Source: Stenotrophomonas sp. 704A1 (GTDB lineage Bacteria > Pseudomonadota > Gammaproteobacteria > Xanthomonadales > Xanthomonadaceae). From it: DNA of 64,000 bases. The stretch lies in assembly GCF_030549525.1 (NCBI RefSeq), contig NZ_CP130831.1, positions 4,179,501 through 4,243,500 of the forward strand. Reading direction: 5' to 3'. The notes under the pieces are model-generated. The model was given only the letters and a program-made list of their open reading frames with translations. It had not been told where the DNA came from and did not search any database. The translations under genes were made by a program, and so were the position numbers. Below, one piece after another: positions 45,299 to 55,492 of this stretch (position 1 is its first letter; the number at the start of each line of letters is the position of its first letter).

Positions 45299-46291
45299 TT
45301 ACCCGCCGCCCGCCTTCCAGTAATAGCGCACCACATGGAAGAACACCGGTGCCGCGAAACACACCGAATCCAGCCGGTCGAGCATGCCGCCGTGGCCCTC
45401 GATCATGTGGCCCCAGTCCTTGATGCCGCGGTCGCGCTTGATCGCCGACATCACCAGGCCGCCCCAGAAGCCCATCAGGTTGATCAGCAGCGACAGCCCG
45501 AACGCCTGCAACGGCGTGAACGGGGTGATCCACCACAGCGCCGCGCCCAGCGCGCTGGCGCAGAGCACCCCACCGACAAAGCCTTCCACCGTCTTCGATG
45601 GTGACAGCTTCGGTGCGATCAGGCGCCGGCCCAGCAGCTTGCCCCAGATGTACTGCAGCACGTCCGAGGACTGCACCACGATCACCAGGAACGCAAACAA
45701 CAGCACGTTGCGTGCAGGGTCGTAGCCCGGCACGCGCAGGTTCAGCAGCAACGGCACATGCGAGATGCAGAACACGCAGATCATCAGGCCCCACTGCACC
45801 TTCGCCGTGCGCTCCAGATAGTGCGTGGTGTCACCGCCGATGGTGGCCAGGATGGGCAGGAACAGGAAGGCGTAGACGGGAATCAGCAGCGTGTACATGC
45901 CATACCAGTCGATCCACACCAGGTAGTACTGCCACGGCAGCACGATGTAGAACGCGGCCAGCAGTGCGTAGTAATCGCCCGAGCGCGTGGGCGCCAGGGT
46001 GATGAATTCGCGCAGGGCGAACAGCGAGATGATCGCGAACAGCACGATCACGCCAACACGGCCGAACAGGAGCGCACCGCCCACTACGATGGCCATCACC
46101 CACCACGCGCGGATGCGCGAGACCAGGTTGGCGATGACCGCGCTGGGGTTGTCGCGCTGGCGCCAGCGCAGCGTCTCCGATACCAGCGTGGCCAGCACCA
46201 GCACCGCGCCGACGCCGGCAAACAGCAGGCCGGTCTGCTGGCCCACGCTCTGCGTGGCCAGGTCGCCGGATACATCCAGCACGAAGCTCAT
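45299..46291 (-). CDS. Phosphatidate cytidylyltransferase (CdsA family, YnbB-like)
   Basis: A 330-residue inner-membrane enzyme with about eight helices that activates phosphatidic acid to CDP-diacylglycerol. The C-terminal signature is complete: LSPSKTVEGFVGGVL and SAIKRDRGIKDWGHMIEGHGG followed by MLDRLDS. It is the last gene of a six-gene lipid operon and overlaps the acyltransferase gene by 4 nt. Bacteria keep an essential cdsA with their undecaprenyl/lipid genes elsewhere, so this is probably a second, pathway-specific copy like E. coli YnbB. It would supply CDP-diacylglycerol to the CDP-alcohol transferase that heads the operon. Confidence 0.9.
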   Translation of the reverse strand: MSFVLDVSGDLATQSVGQQTGLLFAGVGAVLVLATLVSETLRWRQRDNPSAVIANLVSRIRAWWVMAIVVGGALLFGRVGVIVLFAIISLFALREFITLAPTRSGDYYALLAAFYIVLPWQYYLVWIDWYGMYTLLIPVYAFLFLPILATIGGDTTHYLERTAKVQWGLMICVFCISHVPLLLNLRVPGYDPARNVLLFAFLVIVVQSSDVLQYIWGKLLGRRLIAPKLSPSKTVEGFVGGVLCASALGAALWWITPFTPLQAFGLSLLINLMGFWGGLVMSAIKRDRGIKDWGHMIEGHGGMLDRLDSVCFAAPVFFHVVRYYWKAGGG

Positions 46292-46923
46292 GCCCGGCCT
46301 CCGTTCGGTGCCAGGTCCAGCAGCGCCTGGCGGCTGCGCGCGAGGAACGCGGCCTTGTCCTCATCGGCCTGCAGGCGCAGCGGCGTGCCGAAGGTCGCCG
46401 TGCACAGCAGCGGCAGTGGCAGGAAACGCCCCTTGGGCATTACCCGCTTCAGGTTGTCGATCCACACCGGTACGAACTCCAGTTCCGGACGCTGCCGCGC
46501 CAGGTGGTAGATGCCACTCTTGAACGGCAGCAGCGGTTCCTCGCCGATATTGCGCGTGCCTTCCGGGAACAGGATCAACGAGCATCCCTCGTCCACCGCA
46601 TCGCGCAGCCCCTGCAGCGGATCCTGCTGGCGCCGCGCAGCGTCGCGCTCGACCAGCACGCCGTTGAACACCGCATCGATCAGATAACGGCGCAGCGCAT
46701 CGCCCTGCCAGTATTCGGCGGCGGCGACGGGCCGCACCTGGCGACGCAGCGCCGGCGGCATCGACGACCAGATCAGCACGAAATCGCCATGGCTGGCGTG
46801 GTTGCCGTAGTACACGCGGTGCTCGCTGGACGGCGCACAGCCGATCCACAGCGCGCGCGCACCGGTCACCACATGGATCGCGCCACTGCAGGCGCGGGCG
46901 ATCAGTTCAGCCAGCATCGGCAC
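46288..46923 (-). CDS. 1-acyl-glycerol-3-phosphate acyltransferase-like (PlsC family)
   Basis: A 211-residue acyltransferase. The family's catalytic HX4D motif is NHASHGDFV and the substrate motif is FPEGTRNIGEEPLLPFKSG. The third and fourth blocks are FVPVWIDNLKRVMPKG and a hydrophobic strand. A single short hydrophobic N-terminal region gives membrane association. It would acylate a lysophosphatidic acid or a related polar head. It is fifth in the operon, 6 nt behind the small membrane protein and overlapping cdsA-like by 4 nt. Together they form a phosphatidate-to-CDP-lipid module. E. coli ynbABCD has no such gene. Confidence 0.88.
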   Translation of the reverse strand: MPMLAELIARACSGAIHVVTGARALWIGCAPSSEHRVYYGNHASHGDFVLIWSSMPPALRRQVRPVAAAEYWQGDALRRYLIDAVFNGVLVERDAARRQQDPLQGLRDAVDEGCSLILFPEGTRNIGEEPLLPFKSGIYHLARQRPELEFVPVWIDNLKRVMPKGRFLPLPLLCTATFGTPLRLQADEDKAAFLARSRQALLDLAPNGGRA

Positions 46924-46929
46924 CTCCGG

Positions 46930-47367
46930 TCAGGTCTGCGGCCACAGCACAGCCAGCAGCAGCGCAGCAAACTGCAGCAGGGTGGCGACGTACTGGCGCA
47001 CCAGCAGGCGGCGCATGCCGATCCAGCGTACGTCCCAACCGCGCACCGGCGCCTGCGCATCACGGCGGCGCAGGCCGGCAGTGTGCAGGGCGGTGTCGAC
47101 CCGCTCGGCCGCGGCTTCGCCCTGAAGGTCTTCCCGCAGCAGCAGCTGCAGCAGGCTGGCATCCAGCTGCACACGAACCGCGTAGTACGCCTGCACCACG
47201 CCCACTGCCACGCTCAGCAGCAGCAGGCCGGCGGCGAACATCGCCAGGCCGGGCTCGATGCCCAGCAGCAACAACGCCACCAGCAGCAGGCCCAGTGACA
47301 GCGCGGCGGGGAGCCGGCCCTGGCGCAGCAGCAGGTGCATCATCGGCAGATCGGCAGTGGTGCTCAT
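46930..47367 (-). CDS. Small membrane protein within the lipid operon
   Basis: A 145-residue protein with two close N-terminal helices (LSLGLLLVALLLLGIEPGLA and MFAAGLLLLSVAVGVVQAYY). An amphipathic stretch rich in Arg/Glu is followed by one C-terminal helix (LLQFAALLLAVLW). The family is not recognised. It overlaps the phosphatase gene by 4 nt and precedes the acyltransferase by 6 nt. Its fixed place in a lipid operon suggests a scaffold or transporter-like role, which is only a guess. Confidence 0.75.
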   Translation of the reverse strand: MSTTADLPMMHLLLRQGRLPAALSLGLLLVALLLLGIEPGLAMFAAGLLLLSVAVGVVQAYYAVRVQLDASLLQLLLREDLQGEAAAERVDTALHTAGLRRRDAQAPVRGWDVRWIGMRRLLVRQYVATLLQFAALLLAVLWPQT

Positions 47368-48701
47368 GCAGTGCGCTCCCGTGCGGCGGCGGCCGCGATG
47401 GCCTGTAGATGAACGTCATGCAGGACGATGGACGGCCGTGCGGCACGCACCCGCGCCACCGCCTCGGCGGCGCTGCATGCCCGGCCGGTGCGCAGCAGCC
47501 AGGTGGCGACACTGGCCGCACTGCGCGAATAGCCCAGCGCGCAACACACCAGCAGCGGGCCCTGCGCACTCAGGGCTTCGATGGCATCGGCGGCCTCGGC
47601 CAGCTGCGCCGGTGCAGGCACCACCAGGTCCAGCATCGGTACGCTGGCATAGGCCGCGCCCGGCGCGTGGCAGGACAGCTCGGCGCAGGCATCGACCACG
47701 CCACGCAACGGAGCGGGCAGCGCGCCGCAGGTAATGCGGCCCAGCCACACGCCGCCGGCCACTTCCACCGGCTGCGGCGCACTGCGCGTCCACAGCCGCG
47801 AATTGATCCAGGCCGCGGCCAGGTACGGTGCCAGCAGCCAGCGCGCGGCCATGGTCAGTCGCCCATCGGCGCGCTTCTGGAATACCGCCATGCCCAGCCC
47901 GGCATAGGCCAGCGCCACCAGCAGCAGTGACAGCACCGGCCACAGCAGCCACAGGGCCGCCCCGCCCACCAGCACCGCCGGCATCAGCAACAGACCGGCC
48001 CCCAGCAGGTATAAGGCGGCCAGCCGCCAGCGCTTCAGGTCGCGCACGCGGCGCCAGGCGCGCAGCGGCGGCGTGCCCTGCTCCGGCCACAGCCAGACGC
48101 ACAGCCACCCGACCAGCAGCCCGGTCGGAATGTCGATGAAGTGATGCTGGAAGGTGGTCAGCACCGAAATGCCGATCAGTGCCGCCCATGCATGCAGCAC
48201 GACGCGCCAGCCGCCGTGCACGTACTGCGCGAACTTCACCCACAGCACGATCAGCAGCACGATGTGCAGCGAGGGCGCCTGGTTGAACGGTTTGTCGAAG
48301 CCCAGCAGCACGTCGAACAGCCAGCCGAACACGCCTTCGATCTGCGGCCGCTGGAAACTGAAACGCAGCGGCCACAGCAGGAAGCAGGCCACCGAGATCA
48401 GCTGCGCACTGAGCAGGCGCAACGCATGCCGGTCCAGCTCCCGCTGACGCCGGCACAGGAAGAACGAGATCGCATAGAACAGATCGATCGACCAGTACGG
48501 CACGATCGTCCACGCCACGAAGGGAATGTGCGTTTCCCAGCCGAAGGCCATCACCGGCAGCTCGGCCTGGCGGCCGGCCATCCAGTTGGCAAAGCCGTAG
48601 CTGGCGAAGAAGAACGGCCCGAGCAGGGCCAGCCACAGCAGGGCACGCCGCCAGGGGCGCGCCTCGCTGGGTGCCGCAGTGGCCAGCAGCGTCGCCATCA
48701 C
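47364..48701 (-). CDS. PAP2 / dual-specificity phosphatase fusion (YnbD-like)
   Basis: A 445-residue inner-membrane protein. Its N-terminal 300 residues form a PAP2-like membrane region (LYAISFFLCRRQRELDRHAL, PSLHIVLLIVLWVKFAQYV, TFQHHFIDIPTGLLVGWL). The PSLHxxL and HxxxDIPxG blocks are the second and third PAP2 motifs. The last 130 residues form a cytosolic tyrosine/dual-specificity-phosphatase domain with the P-loop CALGYSRSA (CX5R). It matches the architecture I know from E. coli YnbD. It overlaps its neighbours by 4 nt on both sides. It probably dephosphorylates a phosphatidyl-phosphate intermediate of the operon's lipid product. Confidence 0.88.
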   Translation of the reverse strand: MMATLLATAAPSEARPWRRALLWLALLGPFFFASYGFANWMAGRQAELPVMAFGWETHIPFVAWTIVPYWSIDLFYAISFFLCRRQRELDRHALRLLSAQLISVACFLLWPLRFSFQRPQIEGVFGWLFDVLLGFDKPFNQAPSLHIVLLIVLWVKFAQYVHGGWRVVLHAWAALIGISVLTTFQHHFIDIPTGLLVGWLCVWLWPEQGTPPLRAWRRVRDLKRWRLAALYLLGAGLLLMPAVLVGGAALWLLWPVLSLLLVALAYAGLGMAVFQKRADGRLTMAARWLLAPYLAAAWINSRLWTRSAPQPVEVAGGVWLGRITCGALPAPLRGVVDACAELSCHAPGAAYASVPMLDLVVPAPAQLAEAADAIEALSAQGPLLVCCALGYSRSAASVATWLLRTGRACSAAEAVARVRAARPSIVLHDVHLQAIAAAAARERTA

Positions 48702-50449
48702 GCGATCCGGCGGGCCAGCGACACCGTGAAGATGCCGAACGCATCGATGCGCTGGGCCACCTTCTCGAACCCGGCCAGGCGCACCAGCTCATCCATTTCC
48801 TGCTGGGTGCGGCGACGCATCACCCATGCCGCACCGCCACGATGGCTGGTCAATGCGCGCGCGATGAACTCCAGCTGCGGGTGCCAGGGCTGCCCGGTGT
48901 AGGCCAGGTAGCCGCCCTCCGGCACGGTGGCGGCGATGCCCTGCAGCGAGCGCAGCACGGCATCGTTGTCCGGGAACAGTTCGTACAGGCCCGATACCAC
49001 CGCCAGCGTCGGCGCCGGGTCCACCTGTGCCAGCTGCGCCGGATCAAACGCATCGCCCTGCTCGAAACGCGCGATATCGGCCGCACCCAGGCGCTCGATC
49101 AGGGCCCGGCCCTGGGTGACGTTGAGATCGCTGAAGTCGCGCAGCACGATGTGGTCGGCACGCTGCGCGCCCTGGCCCAGTGCTTCCAGCACGTAGCGGC
49201 CATGGCCGGCGGCGACGTCCAGCACACGCACCGGCGTGCCCTGCCCGCGCAGGCGCTGGGCGGCATCGCGCAGCAGCTCCTGCAGGTGCTGACCACGCAC
49301 GCGGATGCCGCGCCAGCCGATCGCATCCAGGTAGTTGCGGTCCACCATCCGGCCGAGCGGGCCCTTGCCACGCGCCTCATCGCGGTAGATGTAATCCAGC
49401 GTGCTGCCCGAATCGAAACCGGTCTGCAGGCCCAGCGCGATGCCCTCGGACAGCGTGCCACCGAAACGCAGGCCGCCGCGCACGAAGCGCCAGCGCAGGT
49501 CGGCCAGGCTGTTGCGTTCGGGCGGCCACGACAGAATCTCCGATTCTTCGAAGGTCGGCCCGTGGCGGTGCGCATCGCGGCGCGACAGTTCGCGCAGTGG
49601 TTCGGCGAAACGTGCCTGGATAAAGCTGCGGATGCGCGCCAGTGCCGGCGCGCGGTCACGCTCGCCCAGGGTGTCGTGGAAAAAGCCCGGCAGGTGCACA
49701 CGCTCCTTGATCGGGCTGGACAGGCGTTCGTAGAAGCGGTCCTGCGGGCCGCGGTGCACGACGAAATCCGAACCGGACACCAGCAGCTGCACCGGCACGC
49801 TGATCGCCTGCGCATCGGCCACGACGCGGTCGGCCGCCTCGTACAGGCCCAGCAGCACGCGCACCGAAATCGGCCGGGTGATCAGCGGATCGGTGCGGTA
49901 GCTCTGCACCCGCGCCGGATCATGGGTCAACCACTGCGGCTTGACGTAGCTGTTGACGAAGAAATTGCCGCGCAGCTTCTGCATCAGGGCCAGGCCAGCG
50001 CGCGCGAACGGCACGTACAGCTTCACCTTGAACGCCGGCGAGGCCATCACCAGCGCGCGCAGGCGCGGCGCATAGTCGTGCACCCAGATGGCGGCAACCA
50101 CCGCGCCCACGCTCTGCGCGATGACCACGATGTCTTCCACCGCGATGCCGTGCTCGGCGCCGATATGGGCGATGAAACTGTCGAGGTCACGCACCAGCGC
50201 CGGGAAACCGGGAGCATCGCCGCGCGCACCGGGCGAGCGGCCATTGCCACGCGCGTCCCACGCGAAGAAGGCGGTATCGGGCAGGTCCAGCTCATCGACC
50301 AGGTGGGTGACCCGGCCGGAATGTTCGTGGCCGCGATGCAGCAGCACGATGGCCTTGCTGGCCGTGCTGCCCGTCGTGCTCGCCCAGTACCGGTAGAACA
50401 GCGGTACCTGGTCGAAGCTGTGGAATTCCCGTTCCTGCGCCTGACGCAT
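48698..50449 (-). CDS. Bifunctional alpha/beta-hydrolase / SAM methyltransferase (YnbC-like)
   Basis: A 583-residue fusion. The N-terminal half is an alpha/beta hydrolase: KAIVLLHRGHEHSGRVTHLV, FAWDARGNGRSPGARGDAPG, a nucleophile elbow AQSVGAVVAA, and a late histidine in LPGFFHDTLGERD. The C-terminal half (about 390-583) is a Rossmann methyltransferase with motif I VRVLDVAAGHGRYVLEAL, then LAVVSGLYELFPD and GGYLAYTGQPWHPQLE. E. coli YnbC has the same pairing. It might cleave and methylate a lipid head group or acyl ester, but no substrate is known. It is second gene of the operon, 24 nt behind the CDP-alcohol transferase. Confidence 0.88.
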   Translation of the reverse strand: MRQAQEREFHSFDQVPLFYRYWASTTGSTASKAIVLLHRGHEHSGRVTHLVDELDLPDTAFFAWDARGNGRSPGARGDAPGFPALVRDLDSFIAHIGAEHGIAVEDIVVIAQSVGAVVAAIWVHDYAPRLRALVMASPAFKVKLYVPFARAGLALMQKLRGNFFVNSYVKPQWLTHDPARVQSYRTDPLITRPISVRVLLGLYEAADRVVADAQAISVPVQLLVSGSDFVVHRGPQDRFYERLSSPIKERVHLPGFFHDTLGERDRAPALARIRSFIQARFAEPLRELSRRDAHRHGPTFEESEILSWPPERNSLADLRWRFVRGGLRFGGTLSEGIALGLQTGFDSGSTLDYIYRDEARGKGPLGRMVDRNYLDAIGWRGIRVRGQHLQELLRDAAQRLRGQGTPVRVLDVAAGHGRYVLEALGQGAQRADHIVLRDFSDLNVTQGRALIERLGAADIARFEQGDAFDPAQLAQVDPAPTLAVVSGLYELFPDNDAVLRSLQGIAATVPEGGYLAYTGQPWHPQLEFIARALTSHRGGAAWVMRRRTQQEMDELVRLAGFEKVAQRIDAFGIFTVSLARRIA

Positions 50450-50473
50450 GCAATCTCCGTATTGTCGTGGTGT

Positions 50474-51091
50474 TTACTGCGGTGAAACCGCCGATTCCTG
50501 AAGGCCCCGGCGCACCCGGTTGAACAGCGTCACCGCGCACAGCAGCGCGGCCACGCCTGCCACCCACGTCACCGTGAGGGCCCCCACCCAGCCGAAGGCC
50601 AGCAGCAGGCCCAGCACGCCGATCACGAAGGCACGGTCACTCTTGCCCATCGGGCCGTCATAGCGGCGGCTGGCACCGACCATCAGCCCCAGTACGCCGG
50701 CGTACTCGCTCAGCGCCGCCGTCCAGGCCAGCAGCCACAGCGCCTCCGGGCGCACGCCCGGCACGCTGAGCAGGCTCAGGTACAGCGCCGCATCGGCAAC
50801 CACATCGCACAGCTCGTTCAGATAGGCGCCCAGCCGTGATTGCTGGCCGAACTCACGGGCCAGCATGCCGTCGACCGCGTTGAGCGCCATGCGCAGCAGC
50901 ATCCACAGCGGCAGCAGCAGGTACAGCAGGGGGTGTGCCGGCGCGCAGCACCACACGGCCGCGGCCACCAGCAGCGAGACCGCCGCAGCAACCACAGTCA
51001 CCGTGTTGGCGGTGATGCCCATGCGGTAAAGCCCGCGTACGGCCGGACGCAACAGGTCCTGGAAACGTCCTTTCAATGCATAGATCGACAC
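50474..51091 (-). CDS. CDP-alcohol phosphatidyltransferase family protein with an altered motif (YnbA-like)
   Basis: A 205-residue membrane enzyme with about six helices, which would transfer a phosphatidyl group from CDP-diacylglycerol to an alcohol. The family signature D-x2-DG-x2-AR-x8-G-x3-D-x3-D here reads Asn71-x2-Asp74-Gly75-x2-Ala78-Arg79-x8-Gly88-x3-Asn92-x3-Asp96. The first and third catalytic aspartates are therefore Asn, and a further Asp is at 100. The start is taken as GTG at 51091 ([16 protein letters not shown]); no better codon with an RBS was found. It heads the six-gene operon and is divergent from purH. The acceptor alcohol is unknown. Confidence 0.82.
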   Translation of the reverse strand: MSIYALKGRFQDLLRPAVRGLYRMGITANTVTVVAAAVSLLVAAAVWCCAPAHPLLYLLLPLWMLLRMALNAVDGMLAREFGQQSRLGAYLNELCDVVADAALYLSLLSVPGVRPEALWLLAWTAALSEYAGVLGLMVGASRRYDGPMGKSDRAFVIGVLGLLLAFGWVGALTVTWVAGVAALLCAVTLFNRVRRGLQESAVSPQ

Positions 51092-51249
51092 GATCTGAAC
51101 CCGCAGCTCCCTGGCAGTTCCGGCATAGCCTACCCCATGGCGTGCCCAGCCCGGCGTGCCGCTGGCGGCGATTGGCCCCGGCAGCGCCCGCCACCGGCCC
51201 CCACGAACTACAATATCGGCCCCGCTCCGCTGCCGATTGCCCTGTCCCC

Positions 51250-52833
51250 ATGACTGCTGATCTGTTGCCCGTCCGTCGGGCCCTCCTCTCCGTTTCCGAC
51301 AAGACCGGCCTGGTCGAGCTGGCCACTGCGCTGGCCGCACGTGGCGTGGAGCTGCTGTCCACCGGCGGCACCGCCAAGGCGATCCGCGATGCCGGCCTGG
51401 CCGTGAAGGACGTGGCCGACGTCACCGGTTTCCCGGAAATGATGGATGGCCGGGTCAAGACCCTGCACCCGATGGTGCACGGCGGCCTGCTCGGCCGTTC
51501 GGGGCTGGATGACGCGGTGATGGCCGAGCACGGCATCGGTGCCATCGACCTGCTGGTGCTGAACCTGTATCCGTTCGAATCGGTCACCGCCAGGGCCGAC
51601 TGCACCCTGGCCGACGCGGTGGAGAACATCGACATCGGCGGTCCGGCCATGCTGCGTTCGGCGGCCAAGAACTTCGCCCGCGTGGCGGTGGCCACCGACC
51701 CGTCGCAGTACGCCGAGCTGCTGGCCTCGCTGGAGGCCAACAACGGCCAGCTGTCGGCCAGCACCCGCTTCGCCTTCTCGGTGGCTGCGTTCAACCGCGT
51801 CGCCCAGTACGACGCCGCCATCAGCAACTACCTGTCGGCGGTCACCGCCACCGACGCGGCGGTGCCGGTGCGCGCCGAGTACCCGGCGCAGATGAATTCC
51901 AGCTTCGTGAAGGTGATGGACCTGCGCTACGGCGAGAACCCGCACCAGAGCGGCGCGTTCTACCGCGACCTGTACCCGGTGCCGGGCACCCTGGCCACCT
52001 TCCAGCAGCTGCAGGGCAAGGAACTGAGCTACAACAACCTGGCCGATGCCGATGCCGCGTGGGAATGCGTGCGCCAGTTCGACGCGCCGGCGTGTGTCAT
52101 CGTCAAGCACGCCAACCCCTGCGGCGTGGCCGTCGGTGCCGGCAATGGCGATGCCTACGAACTGGCCTACGCCACCGACCCGACCAGCGCCTTCGGCGGC
52201 ATCATCGCCTTCAACACGCCGCTGGACGCCGCCACCGCACAGGTGATCCTGGACCGCCAGTTCGTCGAAGTGCTGATCGCCCCGGACTACGAGCCGGCCG
52301 CGCTGGAGTACGCGCAGAAGAAGGCCAACGTGCGCGTGCTGCGCATTCCGCTCGGCGACGGACTGAACAACGTCGACACCAAGCGCGTCGGCTCAGGCCT
52401 GCTGCTGCAGTCGTCGGACAACCGCGGCATGACCCGCGACGAACTGACGGTGGTCAGCAAGCTGGCACCGACCGACAAGCAGTTCACCGACCTGCTGTTC
52501 GCCTGGAAGGTGGCCAAGTTCGTGAAGTCCAATGCGATCGTCTATGCGAAGGACAACCGCACGATCGGCGTGGGCGCCGGGCAGATGAGCCGCGTGTACT
52601 CGGCCCGCATCGCCGGCATCAAGGCCGCCGACGCCAACCTGGTGGTGGAAGGTTCGGTGATGGCCTCCGATGCGTTCTTCCCGTTCCGCGACGGCATCGA
52701 TGCCGCCGCTGCCGCCGGCATCAAGGCGGTCATCCAGCCGGGCGGTTCGATGCGCGATGCCGAAGTGATCGCCGCCGCCGACGAACATGGCCTGGCCATG
52801 GTGTTCACCGGCGTGCGCCACTTCCGCCACTGA
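51250..52833 (+). CDS. purH: Bifunctional AICAR transformylase / IMP cyclohydrolase
   Basis: A 527-residue enzyme for the last two steps of IMP synthesis. The N-terminal cyclohydrolase (MGS-like) domain carries [31 protein letters not shown] and [14 protein letters not shown]. The transformylase domain carries [51 protein letters not shown] and the closing [15 protein letters not shown]. The ATG at 51250 matches the family. A TACAAT at 51209-51214 is a candidate -10 box. It is followed by a terminator-like hairpin and purD. Confidence 0.97.
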   Translation: MTADLLPVRRALLSVSDKTGLVELATALAARGVELLSTGGTAKAIRDAGLAVKDVADVTGFPEMMDGRVKTLHPMVHGGLLGRSGLDDAVMAEHGIGAIDLLVLNLYPFESVTARADCTLADAVENIDIGGPAMLRSAAKNFARVAVATDPSQYAELLASLEANNGQLSASTRFAFSVAAFNRVAQYDAAISNYLSAVTATDAAVPVRAEYPAQMNSSFVKVMDLRYGENPHQSGAFYRDLYPVPGTLATFQQLQGKELSYNNLADADAAWECVRQFDAPACVIVKHANPCGVAVGAGNGDAYELAYATDPTSAFGGIIAFNTPLDAATAQVILDRQFVEVLIAPDYEPAALEYAQKKANVRVLRIPLGDGLNNVDTKRVGSGLLLQSSDNRGMTRDELTVVSKLAPTDKQFTDLLFAWKVAKFVKSNAIVYAKDNRTIGVGAGQMSRVYSARIAGIKAADANLVVEGSVMASDAFFPFRDGIDAAAAAGIKAVIQPGGSMRDAEVIAAADEHGLAMVFTGVRHFRH

Positions 52834-52844
52834 TCCGCACCACC

Positions 52845-52872
52845 AAGCCGGGCCCTGCCCGGCTTTTCTTTT
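52845..52872 (+). terminator. Terminator between purH and purD
   Basis: AAGCCGGGC-CCT-GCCCGGCTT followed by TTCTTTT. It should end many purH transcripts and reduce read-through into purD, whose start is 23 nt further on. Confidence 0.75.
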
Positions 52873-52894
52873 CTGCATCCGAGAACCCTGCCCC

Positions 52895-54178
52895 ATGAAG
52901 ATCCTCGTCATCGGCTCCGGCGGCCGCGAACATGCCCTGGCCTGGAAGCTGGCCCAGTCCTCCCGTGTCACCGAAGTGATCGTCGCGCCCGGCAATGCCG
53001 GTACCGCCAACGAGGACAAGTGCCGCAACGTGGCGGTCAAGGTCACCGACATCGACGGCCTGCTGGCACTGGCCCAGGCCGAAGGCGCGGCGCTGACCGT
53101 GGTCGGCCCGGAAGTGCCGCTGGTGGCCGGGGTGGTCGACCGCTTCCGCGCTGCCGGCCTGCGCATCTTCGGACCGACCGCCGCCGCTGCGCAGCTGGAA
53201 GGCAGCAAGGCCTACGCCAAGGACTTCCTGGCCCGCCACAACATCCCCACCGCGTTCTACGCCGTGCATACCGAGGTGGACGCGGCGCTGGCCTACATCA
53301 ACGAGAAGGGCGCGCCGATCGTGGTCAAGGCCGATGGCCTGGCTGCCGGCAAGGGCGTGATCGTGGCGATGACCCGGGCCGAGGCCGAAGACGCGGTGCG
53401 TGACATGCTTTCGGGCAACGCCTTCGGTGATGCCGGTGCGCGCGTGGTCATCGAGGAATTCCTCGATGGCGAGGAAGCCAGCTTCATCTCGATGGTGGAC
53501 GGCGTGCACGCACTGCCGATGGCCACCTCGCAGGACCACAAGCGCGTCGGCGACGGCGACACCGGCCCGAACACCGGCGGCATGGGTGCGTACTCGCCCG
53601 CCCCGGTGGTCACCCCGGAGGTGCACGCGCGCGTGATGCGCGAGGTGGTGAATCCGACCGTGCAGGGCATGATCGCCGACGGCATCCCGTTCACCGGCTT
53701 CCTCTACGCCGGCTTGATGATCGATGCCAGCGGCGCGCCGAAGGTGATCGAGTTCAACGTGCGCTTCGGCGACCCGGAAACCCAGCCGGTGATGCTGCGC
53801 CTGCAGTCGGACCTGGTCGAACTGGTGGAAGCGGCCATCGACGGCCGCCTGGACCAGGTGCAGGCACAGTGGGACCCGCGCCCGTCGCTGGGCGTGGTGC
53901 TGGCCGCCAGGCCCTACCCGGAGGCACCGATCACCGGTGAGGTGATTTCCGGCCTGGACGACGTGCCGGCCAGTGCCAAGGTGTTCCATGCCGGCACCGC
54001 GCTGGACGCGCAGGGCCAGGTGGTCAGCGCCGGCGGCCGCGTGCTGTGCGTGGCTGCGCTGGGCGACAGCGTGCGCGACGCGCAGGCCAACGCCTACGCC
54101 GGCGTGGCCGGGGTCACCTGGGCCAACGCGTTCCACCGCAACGACATCGGCTGGCGCGCGATCGCACGCGAGGGATAA
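52895..54178 (+). CDS. purD: Phosphoribosylamine-glycine ligase
   Basis: A 427-residue ATP-grasp ligase of purine synthesis (GAR synthetase). It starts [20 protein letters not shown]. The middle has ATP-grasp blocks [37 protein letters not shown], the [14 protein letters not shown] loop, and [20 protein letters not shown]. The ATG at 52895 fits the family; the frame is open further upstream through the intergenic hairpin. The stop TAA is immediately followed by a SMAG GTAG. With purH it gives two non-contiguous steps of the pathway, as in many gammaproteobacteria. Confidence 0.97.
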   Translation: MKILVIGSGGREHALAWKLAQSSRVTEVIVAPGNAGTANEDKCRNVAVKVTDIDGLLALAQAEGAALTVVGPEVPLVAGVVDRFRAAGLRIFGPTAAAAQLEGSKAYAKDFLARHNIPTAFYAVHTEVDAALAYINEKGAPIVVKADGLAAGKGVIVAMTRAEAEDAVRDMLSGNAFGDAGARVVIEEFLDGEEASFISMVDGVHALPMATSQDHKRVGDGDTGPNTGGMGAYSPAPVVTPEVHARVMREVVNPTVQGMIADGIPFTGFLYAGLMIDASGAPKVIEFNVRFGDPETQPVMLRLQSDLVELVEAAIDGRLDQVQAQWDPRPSLGVVLAARPYPEAPITGEVISGLDDVPASAKVFHAGTALDAQGQVVSAGGRVLCVAALGDSVRDAQANAYAGVAGVTWANAFHRNDIGWRAIAREG

Positions 54179-54203
54179 GTAGATCCACGCCATGCATGGA
54201 TGA
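54179..54203 (+). repeat. SMAG repeat directly after purD
   Basis: GTAGATCCACGCCATGCATG followed by GATGA: hairpin arms ATCCACG/CATGGAT, abutting the purD stop codon. Confidence 0.85.
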
Positions 54204-54214
54204 ACACCGCAAAC

Positions 54215-54246
54215 AAGAAAGGCCCGGCATTGCCGGGCCTTTCTTC
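54215..54246. terminator. Bidirectional terminator between purD and rpoH
   Basis: GAAAGGCCCGGCA-TTGCCGGGCCTTTC: a stem of 12 bp with A and T flanks, serving both convergent genes. Confidence 0.9.
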
Positions 54247-54264
54247 ATTCCAACGCCTTCCCGC

Positions 54265-55140
<876 letters not shown>

Positions 55141-55146
55141 AGGCAC

Positions 55147-55184
55147 CCATCTTAGCAGTCCGGGATTTGGACTGCTAAAGGAGG
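55147..55184 (-). promoter_or_regulatory. Hairpin over the rpoH ribosome-binding region (candidate RNA thermometer)
   Basis: On the minus strand TTTAGCAGTCC-AAATCCC-GGACTGCTAAG has 11 paired bases. After two mismatches CCT can also pair with the GGG just before the start codon. This would hide the initiation region in long transcripts. The rest of the 55141-55492 gap holds a 15-nt palindrome GGGATTCACAATCCC (55274-55288) and a TTGACA (55442-55447), with no gene. Confidence 0.55.
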
Positions 55185-55193
55185 AAAAAGTTC
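55166..55193 (-). promoter_or_regulatory. Sigma-E-like promoter of rpoH
   Basis: On the minus strand GAACTT, exactly 16 nt, TCCAAA. This follows the sigma-E pattern GAACTT-N16-TCTGA and has the same place and spacing as the sigma-E promoter (P3) of E. coli rpoH. Transcripts would start inside the hairpin. Confidence 0.6.
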
Positions 55194-55492
55194 CAGCGTC
55201 CTATTGGTGCAACACTGGTCCCAAACAGTGCCCTACCGTAGCGCGATTTGATGACAGTGGCGAGCACCCATTTCGGGATTCACAATCCCTTGGAATTCAA
55301 TCAATTACCCACGCAGATACAGCCGGATCCGGTCAAGCGGAGCTGAATGGGCCGGTGAAGCTGCCTGTTCAGGGTGCCGGGGGTTGCCGGACGTTCAGTC
55401 GCAGCGCCCTGCTGGCCCGCCTGCCACTACTAAAGAACCCGTTGACACTGCGCCATGGCCATGCTCCGATGCATCAACTAATTCATTCGTAG

